Assembly (NCBI GenBank): GCA_002309805.1 | Contig: DBYJ01000018.1 | Coordinates: 10,520-70,754 of the forward strand | Origin: Bacteroidales bacterium UBA1189 | Lineage (GTDB): Bacteria; Bacteroidota; Bacteroidia; Bacteroidales; Bacteroidaceae | Direction of reading: 5' to 3' | Length of the DNA stretch: 60,235 nt | Shown here: positions 1 to 8,851 of the stretch, piece after piece | Position numbering within the stretch: position 1 is the stretch's first letter | Layout of the letters: every line of letters starts with the position of its first letter | Position numbers and translations under genes: made by a program | The notes under the pieces: generated by a model | Databases searched by the model: none | Told to the model about the DNA's origin: nothing | What the model saw: the letters and a program-made list of their open reading frames with translations, nothing else

Positions 1-357
1 ACAATTATTCCAGACAGCGTGACGAGCATTGGTGAAGGGGCTTTCTCTGGGTGCAGTGGCTTGACCTCCATCGTCATTCCAGACAGCGTAACAAGCATTG
101 GTGAAGGGGCTTTCTCTGGGTGCAGTGGCTTGACCTCCATCGTCATTCCAGACAGCGTAACAAGCATTGGAGGATATGCTTTCTTTGGGTGCAGTGGCTT
201 GACCTCCATCGTCATTCCTGACAGCGTGACATATATTGGCAATCATGTTTTCCAGAATTTTTTTAGTTCCTTAGAGACTATTATTATTCCAAAAGGAACA
301 AGGCAGAAATTTGAAAAACTGCTGCCAAAGTATAAAGAAAAACTAGTGGAACAATGA
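1..357 (+). CDS. BspA-like leucine-rich repeat surface protein, C-terminal part only
   Basis: The frame is open from the first base, so the gene begins outside the window. It ends at TAA 355-357. It encodes tandem 23-residue LRR_5 (BspA/Treponema type) repeats around the core GCSGLTSIVIPDSVTSIG, followed by a short charged tail (about 25 residues) with no cysteine or sorting motif. The underlying DNA is a near-identical 69-bp direct repeat, so the array was expanded recently or is kept alike by gene conversion. LRR_5 proteins are usually secreted or surface-exposed and bind host matrix or other bacteria. Function here is inferred from the family only. Confidence 0.85.
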   Translation, partial: TIIPDSVTSIGEGAFSGCSGLTSIVIPDSVTSIGEGAFSGCSGLTSIVIPDSVTSIGGYAFFGCSGLTSIVIPDSVTYIGNHVFQNFFSSLETIIIPKGTRQKFEKLLPKYKEKLVEQ

Positions 358-455
358 ATAATTGAACACAAGAGTTACAGATGAAGTTTTTCTTGAATTA
401 TAAAAGGACATGATTCATTACAGAGAAGGTATATAAAACTTTTTTAAATTATAAT

Positions 456-1214
456 ATGGAAAAAATAATTGAAAGCTATAATGACGCTCTCGACATCAGA
501 GCAAAATTCGCACCTTATCAAACTAGCGGCTGGCATTTTTTTTATAGAGGACATGCTAGTACTAGTTTCAAACTCCTTTCTATGGTAGGAAGAAAGTCCC
601 CTCTTAATGGCGATATGTTAAAAAGCGAACAATCATGTTTTTATGATTATTTGAAATTAATAAAAAATGAAAATTGGTTGGATTACAAATCAAAAAGAGA
701 TAACGAAGAATTGTTTTATATGTCAATTGGCCGACATTTAGGTTTAAATTGCAGACTCTTAGATTGGACAGCTTCTTTAGACACAGCATTGTTTTTTGCA
801 ACAGCTGATGAAAAACTATCTAAAGAAGATGCTCATTTATGGATGATGGCCTATCATGGAGAAATAAAAGATTTCAATGTAGACATTAAGCCTTTTACTG
901 TAAATGAATTGACCCTTGTAAAAGAAGATTACTGTCTTCCAGATGACAACTTAATTGAGAATCAGCCTTTGGGAATATTAAGGAGAATGCGTCAAAATGG
1001 TTTTTTCACTATTACACCATCATATCAGCTTACCATCCCTTTGAACGAATTGGAAACAGATTATATTCACTTTATTCCTTTTGAAATAAAAGCCAATGCT
1101 AAAAGTGATATTTTAAAGAATGTCACAAAGAATGAAGATTTCCTATGTTTATCGAAACACAATAAAATAGAGGATGACATTAAATCAATTAATGCACAGT
1201 ATTTTAAACAATAG
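456..1214 (+). CDS. FRG domain-containing protein
   Basis: This 252-residue protein has the FRG-domain signature: an aromatic-rich WHFFYRGH stretch near residue 27 and LLDWTASLDTALFFA near residue 100. FRG domains (named for the Phe-Arg-Gly motif) are found in prophages and defence islands, and their biochemical activity is poorly known. The gene lies in AT-rich DNA unlike the core genes to the right and is followed 28 bp later by a small gene on the same strand. No signal peptide or membrane segment is visible, so it is probably cytoplasmic. A defence or mobile-element role is inference from family and composition. Confidence 0.75.
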   Translation: MEKIIESYNDALDIRAKFAPYQTSGWHFFYRGHASTSFKLLSMVGRKSPLNGDMLKSEQSCFYDYLKLIKNENWLDYKSKRDNEELFYMSIGRHLGLNCRLLDWTASLDTALFFATADEKLSKEDAHLWMMAYHGEIKDFNVDIKPFTVNELTLVKEDYCLPDDNLIENQPLGILRRMRQNGFFTITPSYQLTIPLNELETDYIHFIPFEIKANAKSDILKNVTKNEDFLCLSKHNKIEDDIKSINAQYFKQ

Positions 1215-1242
1215 TTTTGAAAAACGTTTTTTTAGAAAGAAT

Positions 1243-1509
1243 ATGGCAAGCGAAATAGACAAGGCAAAAATGATTGAGTATAATGCAGAAATGGCTCAAC
1301 ATGCGGAGGGAGTTGCTCAATTCTTAAATGAGGTTTTGGGGGGCAGATTCATCACGAAGGATCAAGCCCGTGAAACAATGGACTTTCTCATTGCTAAAAC
1401 GAAAAGGGACATTGAGAGCTGCCCAAACGCCACAAGAGAGGAAAAAGATGCTGAAATACATCGCAGGGAGCTTATCCTTAATACAATAAAAGCAAGCATG
1501 GGATTATAA
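1243..1509 (+). CDS. Small helical protein next to the FRG gene, unknown function
   Basis: I chose the ATG at 1243 (MASEIDKAKMIEYNAE) because it follows an AGAAAG ribosome-binding-like stretch. An upstream ATG at 1174 lies inside the FRG gene. The product is 88 residues, strongly charged and predicted mostly alpha-helical, with no cysteines or hydrophobic segment. It shares the AT-rich composition of the FRG gene and could be its partner, but I recognise no family. Confidence 0.5.
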   Translation: MASEIDKAKMIEYNAEMAQHAEGVAQFLNEVLGGRFITKDQARETMDFLIAKTKRDIESCPNATREEKDAEIHRRELILNTIKASMGL

Positions 1510-2036
1510 ACCCAACGACAACAATGTAAATAAAACTGTTTTTTTATTTGGAATATGAGTATAGAAGAAAAAAAGCAAAGAAGCATGGAAAATAGTCCAT
1601 TGAACAACAAGGGTGTATTTGAGGCGGTATATTATAAATAGCTTCCCATCAAGAAAGTGTGGTTCGTGATGTGAACAACGAATCAAAGGCTATGGTATGG
1701 GAAGTGTGAGGCCACGTATCCAACAGGCTGAAAATGGTGCAACTATATGAAATGTATTCTACGACGTCTTTCGCATCTTTACTGGCAGAGGCAGACATGA
1801 TTGCATATAAAGATATTGTGCCATTTGAAACGGCACAAATGGATGATGCCGTAATTGTGTCAATTCGATTGGCACAATTACCTTCCACACTCATTTCTAC
1901 GGGTTGGAGCTATCATCAGTTGATAATGAGTAATTGTAAATCAGAAGAGCAACGCCTATTCTATATTCAGGACGTGAACAATTAGAATACAAAGAGCTAC
2001 AAGGTGCCATAAAAACGAATGCCATTAGAAACAAAT
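1510..2036. other. AT-rich stretch without a convincing gene
   Basis: About 530 bases with only short open frames. The best one (1734-1985, + strand, 83 residues) resembles nothing I recognise and is interrupted upstream by a stop at 1707. The composition matches the accessory patch to the left, and the stretch probably holds decayed remains of horizontally acquired genes. Confidence 0.4.
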
Positions 2037-2150
2037 ATGGAAAATTATCTAATAAGTGAGGCCATAGGCGACATAGCGGGTAGCGCATACGAAGGACACG
2101 CGCATCGCATCAAAGATTATAAAAAGGTGAAGAGACAAGAGATATTTAGA
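2037..2150 (+). pseudogene. Truncated ADP-ribosylglycohydrolase (DraG-like), N-terminal fragment
   Basis: From ATG 2037 the frame gives MENYLISEAIGDIAGSAYEG and then a lysine-rich stretch. The motif A-IGDIAGSAYE is the usual N-terminus of the ADP-ribosylglycohydrolase superfamily, where the first acidic metal ligands occur. Similarity fades after about 35 residues, and the frame runs into the 3' end of lpxB on the other strand. A full family member has about 250-350 residues, so this is a remnant. It removes, or once removed, ADP-ribose from proteins by analogy with the family; no activity is expected now. Confidence 0.55.
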
Positions 2151-2185
2151 AACGTCTTTAGATACAGTTTTGATTATATCTTTTG

Positions 2186-3355
2186 TCAAAAAGTATATTG
2201 TTGCCTTTTCGTTTTGAGTTCTAGCATCATTTTTGCGGCGCGGGCAGAGACTCCTGCGTTGCCGACAGCGGCTATCAGCGCGTCGTAACCCTCCAGCATG
2301 GCAGCACGATCGGCAGTATCGTTGAGAAGCGGGCGCAAGTGGCGCGCCACGTTGGCGGATGTCATACCGTCGGCTACCAGCTCAGGGACTACCTCTTTGC
2401 CAGCAATCAGGTTTACTAGCGAGATGAACGGAACTTTCAGTATCAGCTTTCGGGCCATCGACACCAGTTTTCCGTGCCGTATGTAGTAGCACACCACCTG
2501 CGGCACACGCAGCAGCGCCGTCTCCAGCGTGGCTGTGCCCGATGTTACAAGTGCTGCCTGGGCGTGGTTGAGCAGGGGATACGTCTGGCCGAATACTATT
2601 GCCGCAGGGTGAGCGGGGTGCGCGTCGTTGTAGCGTTTCAGCAGGGGGGTGTAAAATTCGCTACTGATGCCAGGAGCCCCTGCCACCACAGGTTGCACGT
2701 CTGCAAACTCCTCCATAGCCTCCAGCATACGGGGCAGGTTGTCCGCTATCTCTGCCTTGCGGCTGCCCGCCAGCAGCGCCACGATGGGGGTGTCCGTCAG
2801 CTTATTGTCGCGGAGGAAAGCCTCGCGGCTGACGGGCTGTCGGAGGTAGTCGGCAATAGCGTCGGCACACGGATTTCCCACGTAGTGAATGGGGTAGCCG
2901 TGCTGCGCATAGAACGCCACTTCGAAGGGCAGGATGGAAAACACCTCGTCTACGTCACGTCGGATGGCACGGATGCGATGCTGCTTCCATGCCCATATTT
3001 TTGGGGGGATGTAGTACCAGACGCGTATGGCGGTCTTGCTCCTGACGAACTTGGCTATTCGCAGATTGAAGCCTGGATAGTCCACGAGAATCACCACATC
3101 AGGCTGCCAAGTCACGATGTCGCGTTTGCATTGTCGCATCGCTGCAAGGATGGGCTTGGCATGCAGCGCCACCTGCACGAACCCCATGTAGGCCAGACGG
3201 CTGTAGTGCATCACCAGCGTGCCGCCCACACTCTGCATGGCATCGCCGCCCACGAAGCGGAACTGCGCCGCTCCGTCCTGCTCCTTCAGGGCCTTCATCA
3301 GATTTGATGCATGAAGGTCGCCCGACGCCTCCCCAGCAATGAGATAGTATTTCAT
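2186..3355 (-). CDS. lpxB: Lipid-A-disaccharide synthase LpxB
   Basis: LpxB is a GT19 glycosyltransferase that joins UDP-2,3-diacylglucosamine and lipid X to form the lipid A disaccharide at the inner membrane. The protein starts MKYYLIAGEASGDLHASNLM, the family's N-terminal signature, so ATG 3355 is preferred over an ORF start six codons upstream. It contains the DYPGFNLR and YYIPPKIWAWK motifs, and the 389-residue length is normal. A promoter-bearing repeat lies 25 bp upstream. The gene stands alone, with an unrelated AT-rich region downstream. Confidence 0.95.
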   Translation of the reverse strand: MKYYLIAGEASGDLHASNLMKALKEQDGAAQFRFVGGDAMQSVGGTLVMHYSRLAYMGFVQVALHAKPILAAMRQCKRDIVTWQPDVVILVDYPGFNLRIAKFVRSKTAIRVWYYIPPKIWAWKQHRIRAIRRDVDEVFSILPFEVAFYAQHGYPIHYVGNPCADAIADYLRQPVSREAFLRDNKLTDTPIVALLAGSRKAEIADNLPRMLEAMEEFADVQPVVAGAPGISSEFYTPLLKRYNDAHPAHPAAIVFGQTYPLLNHAQAALVTSGTATLETALLRVPQVVCYYIRHGKLVSMARKLILKVPFISLVNLIAGKEVVPELVADGMTSANVARHLRPLLNDTADRAAMLEGYDALIAAVGNAGVSARAAKMMLELKTKRQQYTF

Positions 3356-3379
3356 ACGCGAACAATCTTGCAACTCGCT

Positions 3380-3474
3380 GCAAAGATAGGGTGAGCCGAG
3401 CGAAAAAGCAAAAATAATTAGTTTTTTCCGAGGCGATCCCTATCTAAAAGCCTCAAAGGGGATTAAAGTTAGTG
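3380..3474 (-). promoter_or_regulatory. Promoter-bearing palindromic repeat, copy 1 (lpxB)
   Basis: Read on the minus strand it gives TTTG (3412-3409), a 20-nt spacer containing GCTCGGCTCACCC, then TATCTTTG (3388-3381), a full Bacteroidota promoter. Its upstream half carries GCCTCGG that can pair with the spacer, and further upstream TAACTTTAA with a small hairpin. The same layout recurs at six other loci in the window. Confidence 0.75.
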
Positions 3475-3589
3475 ACAAAACAGTTTTTTTCATTTTTTAT
3501 TCTTCAATTCCTCTTTTTTCCTTATCTTTGTAACAAAATAATAATCTATACTAAACAATAATCTAATTTTCAGCTAAAACGGACGAATT

Positions 3590-6500
3590 ATGAACAGAAA
3601 GTATTTACTTTTGCTTCTTGTGTTGTTGCTGATTCCTATCGGAATGATGGCACAATCGTGGGAGAGTGGCACTAGCAAGACAGGCTCGGTGTCAAAAAAT
3701 GTGAATGATGTGTGGTTCACTATCACCTTGCCCGAAGACGGCGAGGTGAGCCTCACGGCAGAACCGCTTTCAAACATCAACCTCAGAAACATCACCCTCT
3801 ATGCGGTGGTGGAAGGTGAGAACTCACAACGAGCTTTTGGTTGGGTGGACGGTTCGAACCGCACCCTCACCTGTTCGAACCTTAAACCTGGTACCTATAA
3901 GGTAAAGTTGAACGCTTATCCTAAGAACGACAAGGCGAGTGGAACCTTCCGCCTGCACTACACGTTCACAGCACCGTTTTACAAGACCGACCCAACCCCA
4001 AATGCCACATGGGACGACTGCCCCCTATTGCAGGATGGTGTGACGATGGATGGTCACATGGGTTATGCCTATAGTAATGCCGACATTGACGATGTGGACT
4101 GGTTCAAAATTGAGGTGCCCAAGGACGGTAAGCTTACCTTCGAAGTGTGGAGCGCTTCCACACTCACCATTGGTATGGCAACACTCAATGCACTCAATGC
4201 CGAGGGCGATGGAGTGCAGAACCGCAACAGCAAATGGCTTGACTATCCTGATTCTACGCTTATCTTCGAGATTCCGGAAGTGTCGGCTGGCACTTACTTT
4301 CTCTATCTGCCCCGTCGTTATGGCTATGGTATCTACCACCTCACTCCTCACTTCACACCTGTGGTGGTGGACAGCGACCCAGAGCTGAACGACACTTGGG
4401 ATACTGCTATATTGCTTAACGATGGTCAGCGGCAAAATGCCCATTTGGGTTATTACTATAATCAGAACATCTATAATGACAACCAAGACTGGTTCAAGAT
4501 TGTAGTGCCAGAGGACGGCAAGCTTACTTTTGAAACCCGCAGCGCACCCACGCTTACCCTAGGTATGGCAACTTTGAATGCCCTGAAACCCGATGGCTCC
4601 GATGTGGTGAACCGTAACAGTAAGTGGTTCGATTATCGTGACTCCACACTTATCTTCGAGATACCTGATGTGTCGGAAGGCACTTACTATTTCTACATGC
4701 CTCGTCGTTACGGTTATGGCCATTATTATTTGACCTACTACTTCACCAGCCATGCCGCCGAGGCCGATCCTGAACCCAACGACTCTTGGGACACAGCAGC
4801 CGAACTGAGGTCTGGTCCTACTGTGACGGGACAGTTAGGCTATGACTACAAGAACACGAAGGATGTGCAAGACTGGTATAAATTGAATGTGCCCGAGGAG
4901 GGTGCTATCAACTTGACCATCTGGAGCGAGAATACACTGACGATTGGCTTGGCAGAAATAAAAACCCTCAAGTCTGATGGTACAGGCGTAAGTAGTCGCA
5001 CGAGCAAGTGGCTCGATAATCCAGGCGATACCCTCACCTTTACCCTATCCAACTGCGCCGCTGGCGACTATTACCTCTATCTACCACTCCGTAATGGCTA
5101 CGGTACCTATCACCTGCGTTACATCTTCACTCCGTGCAGCAAACAGAACGATGCAGAACCTAACGACACGTGGGACACCGCTGGTGAATTTGCACGCGGT
5201 ACGACTATTGATGCACGCTTAGGCTATGACTACAACGACTCGAAAGATGTAGCAGACTGGTTCAAGCTGGATGTACCAGAGGAGGGAGCTATCAATTTGA
5301 CCATCTGTAGTGAGAAAACACTCACTATTGGTTTGGCAGAAATAAAAACCCTCAAGTCTGATGGCACAGGCGTAAGTAATCGCACGAGTAAGTGGCTTGA
5401 TAATCCAGGCGACACCCTTACCTTTGTCCTGAACAATTGTGCACCAGGTTCTTACTATCTATATATGCCTCATCGTGGCGGCTATGGCGGCTACACCATG
5501 AGGTATGACTTCATCCCATGCGCCTACGCCAACGATGTGGCAGGCAACGACTCGTGGGAGAATGCCACCCCGATGGAAGCAGGTACGACAACAGAAGCTC
5601 GTTTGGGCTACGACTATAACAGCTCGACAGATGTAGCAGACTGGTTCAAGATGGATGTACCAGAGGAGGGTGCTATCAATTTGACCATCTGTAGTGAGAA
5701 GACGCTCACTATCGGCTTGGCAGAAATAAAAACCCTCAAGTCTGATGGCACAGGCGTAAGTAGTCGCACGAGTAAGTGGCTTGATAATCCAGGCGACACC
5801 CTCACCTTTGTCCTGAATAACTGTGCAGCAGGAAGCTACTATCTATATATGCCTCATCGTGGCGGCTATGGCGGCTACACCGTGAAGTACGACTTCACTC
5901 CATGCGCCTATGCCAACGATGTAGCAGGCAACGATAGCTGGGACAATGCCACACATCTTGAGAACGGTACAACTATGCAGGCTCGTTTGGGTTACGACTA
6001 CAACAGCTCAATGGATAATAAAGACTGGTATGAGTTCACCCTTGAGGCTGACGGAAGTGCAACATTCACCATCCAGTCTGAAAAAACACTCACCCTTGGT
6101 TCAGCAGAAATCCACGCACTTAAAGCTGACGGAACAGGCACAATGCGTCGTACAAGCAAGTGGCTCGACTATCCAGATTCGGCTCTTGTCTTCAAAGCCG
6201 ACAATCTTGCAGCAGGTAACTATTACCTCTACATGCCTCAAAGAGGAGGCTATGGCGGCTATTCAGTGAAGTCGAATTTCACCAAGAACCCGTACTTCCG
6301 CGAGAAGAGGACCAACACCAACTTTGCCTCGCGCATCGAGCTGGAGCAAGGCCAAAGTGTTTATGGCACGTTGGGCTATGAGTACAACAGCGGTGCCCAG
6401 ACAGAGGCCTGGTTCGATCTGGGCCTGATGCATGGCACACAGATTGACGTGAATGTAGAAGTAGAGCATAGTCATAGTCTCTCCATCGGAGTCGCCACGT

Positions 6501-8323
6501 TATATATATATAAAGGCGACAAGGAGGATGGGTCTCCTATCCTACAGAGTGTGAAGAGTACACGACTGGAGCGCAGCTCAGGCACGATTTCTTATCTTGA
6601 CAAGAACACGGAGGATAGCCACTACATCTTCTACCTGCCACGCTACAACGGTTACGGTGGTTATAAAGTTACCTTCGAAGGTCCGGAGGAGGAAGGTGTG
6701 ATAGATTTAGCTACGAACGTGAAAGTAATGACGGGTGGTCGCAACACCGTCCGCAAGGGTGTGGCTTGTGAGAATCCAATCACTATCACCAACATCTCGA
6801 ACGTGAAGAGTGAAAAATTCTTGGTTGCTGTCGCTGCAACGGACGACATCGACATCATCGGTTTCCGCATGAACAGCAACCGCGGTTCAAAATATGTACC
6901 GCTGGATAGCGTAACGGTTGTTGATGGTAACGACTGCAACCATACAGCCATCTTCTATGTGCCAAGCCTCGACCCATGGGAAAGCTACACTTTCACTATG
7001 ATTAGTGAGGGTAAGGGCGATATTGCCTACAGCCGCGAGATGATAAAAGTGGGCAACGGCAGGAATGCGATTGTGGTCAACAGTAGCACCCACGCTATTG
7101 TCACCGTCATGGGCTATGTGGAAGGAGCCGACAGACAAGTGTTTGTGAGCGACTACATCGTGCATCGCATCGGCGATGTCTACGACCTGACTGGCGAGCA
7201 ACGACTGAAACTGTCGCAGCTCTTGGAGTCTCTCGAAACAGAAAAGCAGCAGACAGGCGTGGCTGCCTACGGAGTCTATTCATTGTTGAAGCGTGCTTCC
7301 GATATGTGTGAAATGGATCTGCTTGACGCTACGTGCAACATCGCAAGCCTCATGCGCTTACGCATAGACTACTGGATGAATCTGATAGACCACACATATC
7401 CATGGGACGATATCGACATCATTGATGCAAAGGCAGCTATCACAGACGTAGTGGCATCATGGGATCCAAACGAGATGGTGGGTCCACAGGGCGTAGGCGT
7501 TGAGCACTACATTGGTAAGACCCAGACAATGAACTACCGCATCTTGTTCGAGAACAAGGCTGAGGCCGGCGATGCTGCTTACCGTGTACGCGTGAGTGAC
7601 GAGTTAGACGAGGACGTATTCGACGTCTCAACCGTTCAATTCGGTGAGACCAGTCATGACGGACTGGGGTACAACTGGAAGATAAAGCAGGAAGGTAATA
7701 AACTCTCATGGGACATCGAAGGTATCGAGTTACCACCTAACGTGAATGCTCCTGAGGGCGAAGGCTATGTGAGCTTCTCTGTAGACCTGAAGCCAAATCT
7801 TGCTAATGGAACGCAAATCAAGAACAAGGCTACGATTATCTTCGATAAGAACTTCCCAATCGAAACCAACGAATTCGTGAACACGCTCGACCTGCTGCCA
7901 CCAACCACAACGATGTCAAAAGCAACCTTCAATGCAAAAGCTGACACCATCAACGTGATTTGCACCTCTGAGGATGCAGGAGCAGGTGTGAATAGCTATC
8001 TGTTCTTTGTATCGAAGAACGGTGAAGACTATGCATATTGTGGGCAGAGTGTGACAGGGAGCATCGGCTATCCAGTCATCGCAGGCACTACTGAGGACAT
8101 CTACAGCTTCTATGTACTTGCAACGGATAATGTAGGAAACGTAGAGCGTGTGATTCCACAGGCCATCAATGCCGTTACAAGCATCAAGGGTGCCCTTATC
8201 GTAAACGACCCGAATGCAAGTATCAAGGTCTATGCCGTAGATGGTCGCTATGTAGGCGACAGCATCGCCGGACTTGCGAAGGGTGTCTATATTGTAGGAG
8301 GAAAGAAGCTTATTATCAAGTAA
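3590..8323 (+). CDS. Large secreted repeat protein with a probable type IX secretion tail
   Basis: The 1577-residue protein begins with a signal peptide (hydrophobic run LLLLLVLLLIPIGMMA). It has an N-terminal beta-sandwich and then seven tandem repeats of about 128 residues. Each repeat runs from an NDSWDTA-like start through LGYDYN, DWFK(L/M)DVPEEG and SKWLD to YYLYMP..GGYG, resembling PPC-type beta-sandwiches. Next comes a region starting VASWDPNEMVGP that resembles the DUF7619/DUF11-like domain, then a short C-terminal domain ending KGVYIVGGKKLIIK typical of T9SS cargo. Repeats 3-5 are almost identical in DNA over about 100-bp blocks. A TATCTTTG box lies at 3533-3540. It probably sits on the cell surface; the ligand is unknown. 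Confidence 0.8.
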   Translation: MNRKYLLLLLVLLLIPIGMMAQSWESGTSKTGSVSKNVNDVWFTITLPEDGEVSLTAEPLSNINLRNITLYAVVEGENSQRAFGWVDGSNRTLTCSNLKPGTYKVKLNAYPKNDKASGTFRLHYTFTAPFYKTDPTPNATWDDCPLLQDGVTMDGHMGYAYSNADIDDVDWFKIEVPKDGKLTFEVWSASTLTIGMATLNALNAEGDGVQNRNSKWLDYPDSTLIFEIPEVSAGTYFLYLPRRYGYGIYHLTPHFTPVVVDSDPELNDTWDTAILLNDGQRQNAHLGYYYNQNIYNDNQDWFKIVVPEDGKLTFETRSAPTLTLGMATLNALKPDGSDVVNRNSKWFDYRDSTLIFEIPDVSEGTYYFYMPRRYGYGHYYLTYYFTSHAAEADPEPNDSWDTAAELRSGPTVTGQLGYDYKNTKDVQDWYKLNVPEEGAINLTIWSENTLTIGLAEIKTLKSDGTGVSSRTSKWLDNPGDTLTFTLSNCAAGDYYLYLPLRNGYGTYHLRYIFTPCSKQNDAEPNDTWDTAGEFARGTTIDARLGYDYNDSKDVADWFKLDVPEEGAINLTICSEKTLTIGLAEIKTLKSDGTGVSNRTSKWLDNPGDTLTFVLNNCAPGSYYLYMPHRGGYGGYTMRYDFIPCAYANDVAGNDSWENATPMEAGTTTEARLGYDYNSSTDVADWFKMDVPEEGAINLTICSEKTLTIGLAEIKTLKSDGTGVSSRTSKWLDNPGDTLTFVLNNCAAGSYYLYMPHRGGYGGYTVKYDFTPCAYANDVAGNDSWDNATHLENGTTMQARLGYDYNSSMDNKDWYEFTLEADGSATFTIQSEKTLTLGSAEIHALKADGTGTMRRTSKWLDYPDSALVFKADNLAAGNYYLYMPQRGGYGGYSVKSNFTKNPYFREKRTNTNFASRIELEQGQSVYGTLGYEYNSGAQTEAWFDLGLMHGTQIDVNVEVEHSHSLSIGVATLYIYKGDKEDGSPILQSVKSTRLERSSGTISYLDKNTEDSHYIFYLPRYNGYGGYKVTFEGPEEEGVIDLATNVKVMTGGRNTVRKGVACENPITITNISNVKSEKFLVAVAATDDIDIIGFRMNSNRGSKYVPLDSVTVVDGNDCNHTAIFYVPSLDPWESYTFTMISEGKGDIAYSREMIKVGNGRNAIVVNSSTHAIVTVMGYVEGADRQVFVSDYIVHRIGDVYDLTGEQRLKLSQLLESLETEKQQTGVAAYGVYSLLKRASDMCEMDLLDATCNIASLMRLRIDYWMNLIDHTYPWDDIDIIDAKAAITDVVASWDPNEMVGPQGVGVEHYIGKTQTMNYRILFENKAEAGDAAYRVRVSDELDEDVFDVSTVQFGETSHDGLGYNWKIKQEGNKLSWDIEGIELPPNVNAPEGEGYVSFSVDLKPNLANGTQIKNKATIIFDKNFPIETNEFVNTLDLLPPTTTMSKATFNAKADTINVICTSEDAGAGVNSYLFFVSKNGEDYAYCGQSVTGSIGYPVIAGTTEDIYSFYVLATDNVGNVERVIPQAINAVTSIKGALIVNDPNASIKVYAVDGRYVGDSIAGLAKGVYIVGGKKLIIK

Positions 8324-8345
8324 ATCGATTTGATGTAAAAAGGAG

Positions 8346-8377
8346 GAGGATATGCCAAATTGGCATATCCTCTTTTT
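8346..8377 (+). terminator. Rho-independent terminator after the repeat protein gene
   Basis: A 12-bp perfect stem (GAGGATATGCCA with TGGCATATCCTC) has a 3-nt loop and is followed by TTTTT. It lies 23 bp after the stop codon of the large repeat protein gene. Confidence 0.85.
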
Positions 8378-8440
8378 ATCTCAAATCGTTCATTAAAGAG
8401 TTTTAAAGAAGTCAAGCAAAAAAGCTGTCTATGTCTTGTA

Positions 8441-8807
8441 AGTGACAGGTTGAGAATGGGCGATTCCACTAACAAAGTGGTGTCTGCTGGGCGGTTTCCT
8501 TTTCAACCCGTCACGCGCTACAGCACTTTTTCGAGGGCCTGATTAAAGAAATGCACATCGTTTTTGCGGATAGAGTTTGATGTTATTCTGCCAACGTAGT
8601 GCGTTAGCAATTTATTTGCTTGCTCTACGGAAATAGAATCAAACTCTACGGAAATAGAATCAAAGGCTGAGCGTAAAATCAAATCAGAGGAGATAAAAAA
8701 CGTAAGTACCAAACTCAGAACCCTGCAAAATAAGTGACGGGTCAAAAAGATAACCGCCCAGCAGCGGTGAGTTTGTTATAGGAAACGTAGATGCTTAACC
8801 CGTCACT
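8441..8807. repeat. MITE-like foldback element with 75-bp inverted arms
   Basis: The left arm (8441-8514) and right arm (8734-8807) are imperfect inverted repeats over about 75 bp. The best part is TGCTGGGCGG at 8485 against CCGCCCAGCA ending at 8763, with 26 of 30 bases matching in the 30-bp core. Each arm is itself flanked by GTGACnGGTT/AACCCGTCAC ends. The interior holds a 21-bp unit repeated twice (8623-8664). There is no transposase or credible gene. It is probably a non-autonomous mobile element or a decayed insertion sequence. Confidence 0.55.
8623..8664. repeat. 21-bp perfect tandem duplication
   Basis: The unit CTCTACGGAAATAGAATCAA plus A occurs twice head to tail inside the foldback element. 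Confidence 0.9.
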
Positions 8808-8851
8808 TTTATAAAGACGCCATATTGTAACGTCTCTACTTCCTAAACTAC

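Noticed and set aside
1734..1985. An 83-codon + strand frame in the AT-rich patch
   Set aside because: No recognisable family and no clear promoter. Probably decayed coding sequence, so only described as part of the gap.
2474..3307. A 277-codon open frame opposite lpxB
   Set aside because: Antisense shadow of a clear lpxB; no recognisable protein.
8518..8745. A 75-codon frame inside the foldback element
   Set aside because: It is spanned by the 21-bp tandem duplication and by the arm, which explains the open frame. No ribosome-binding site.
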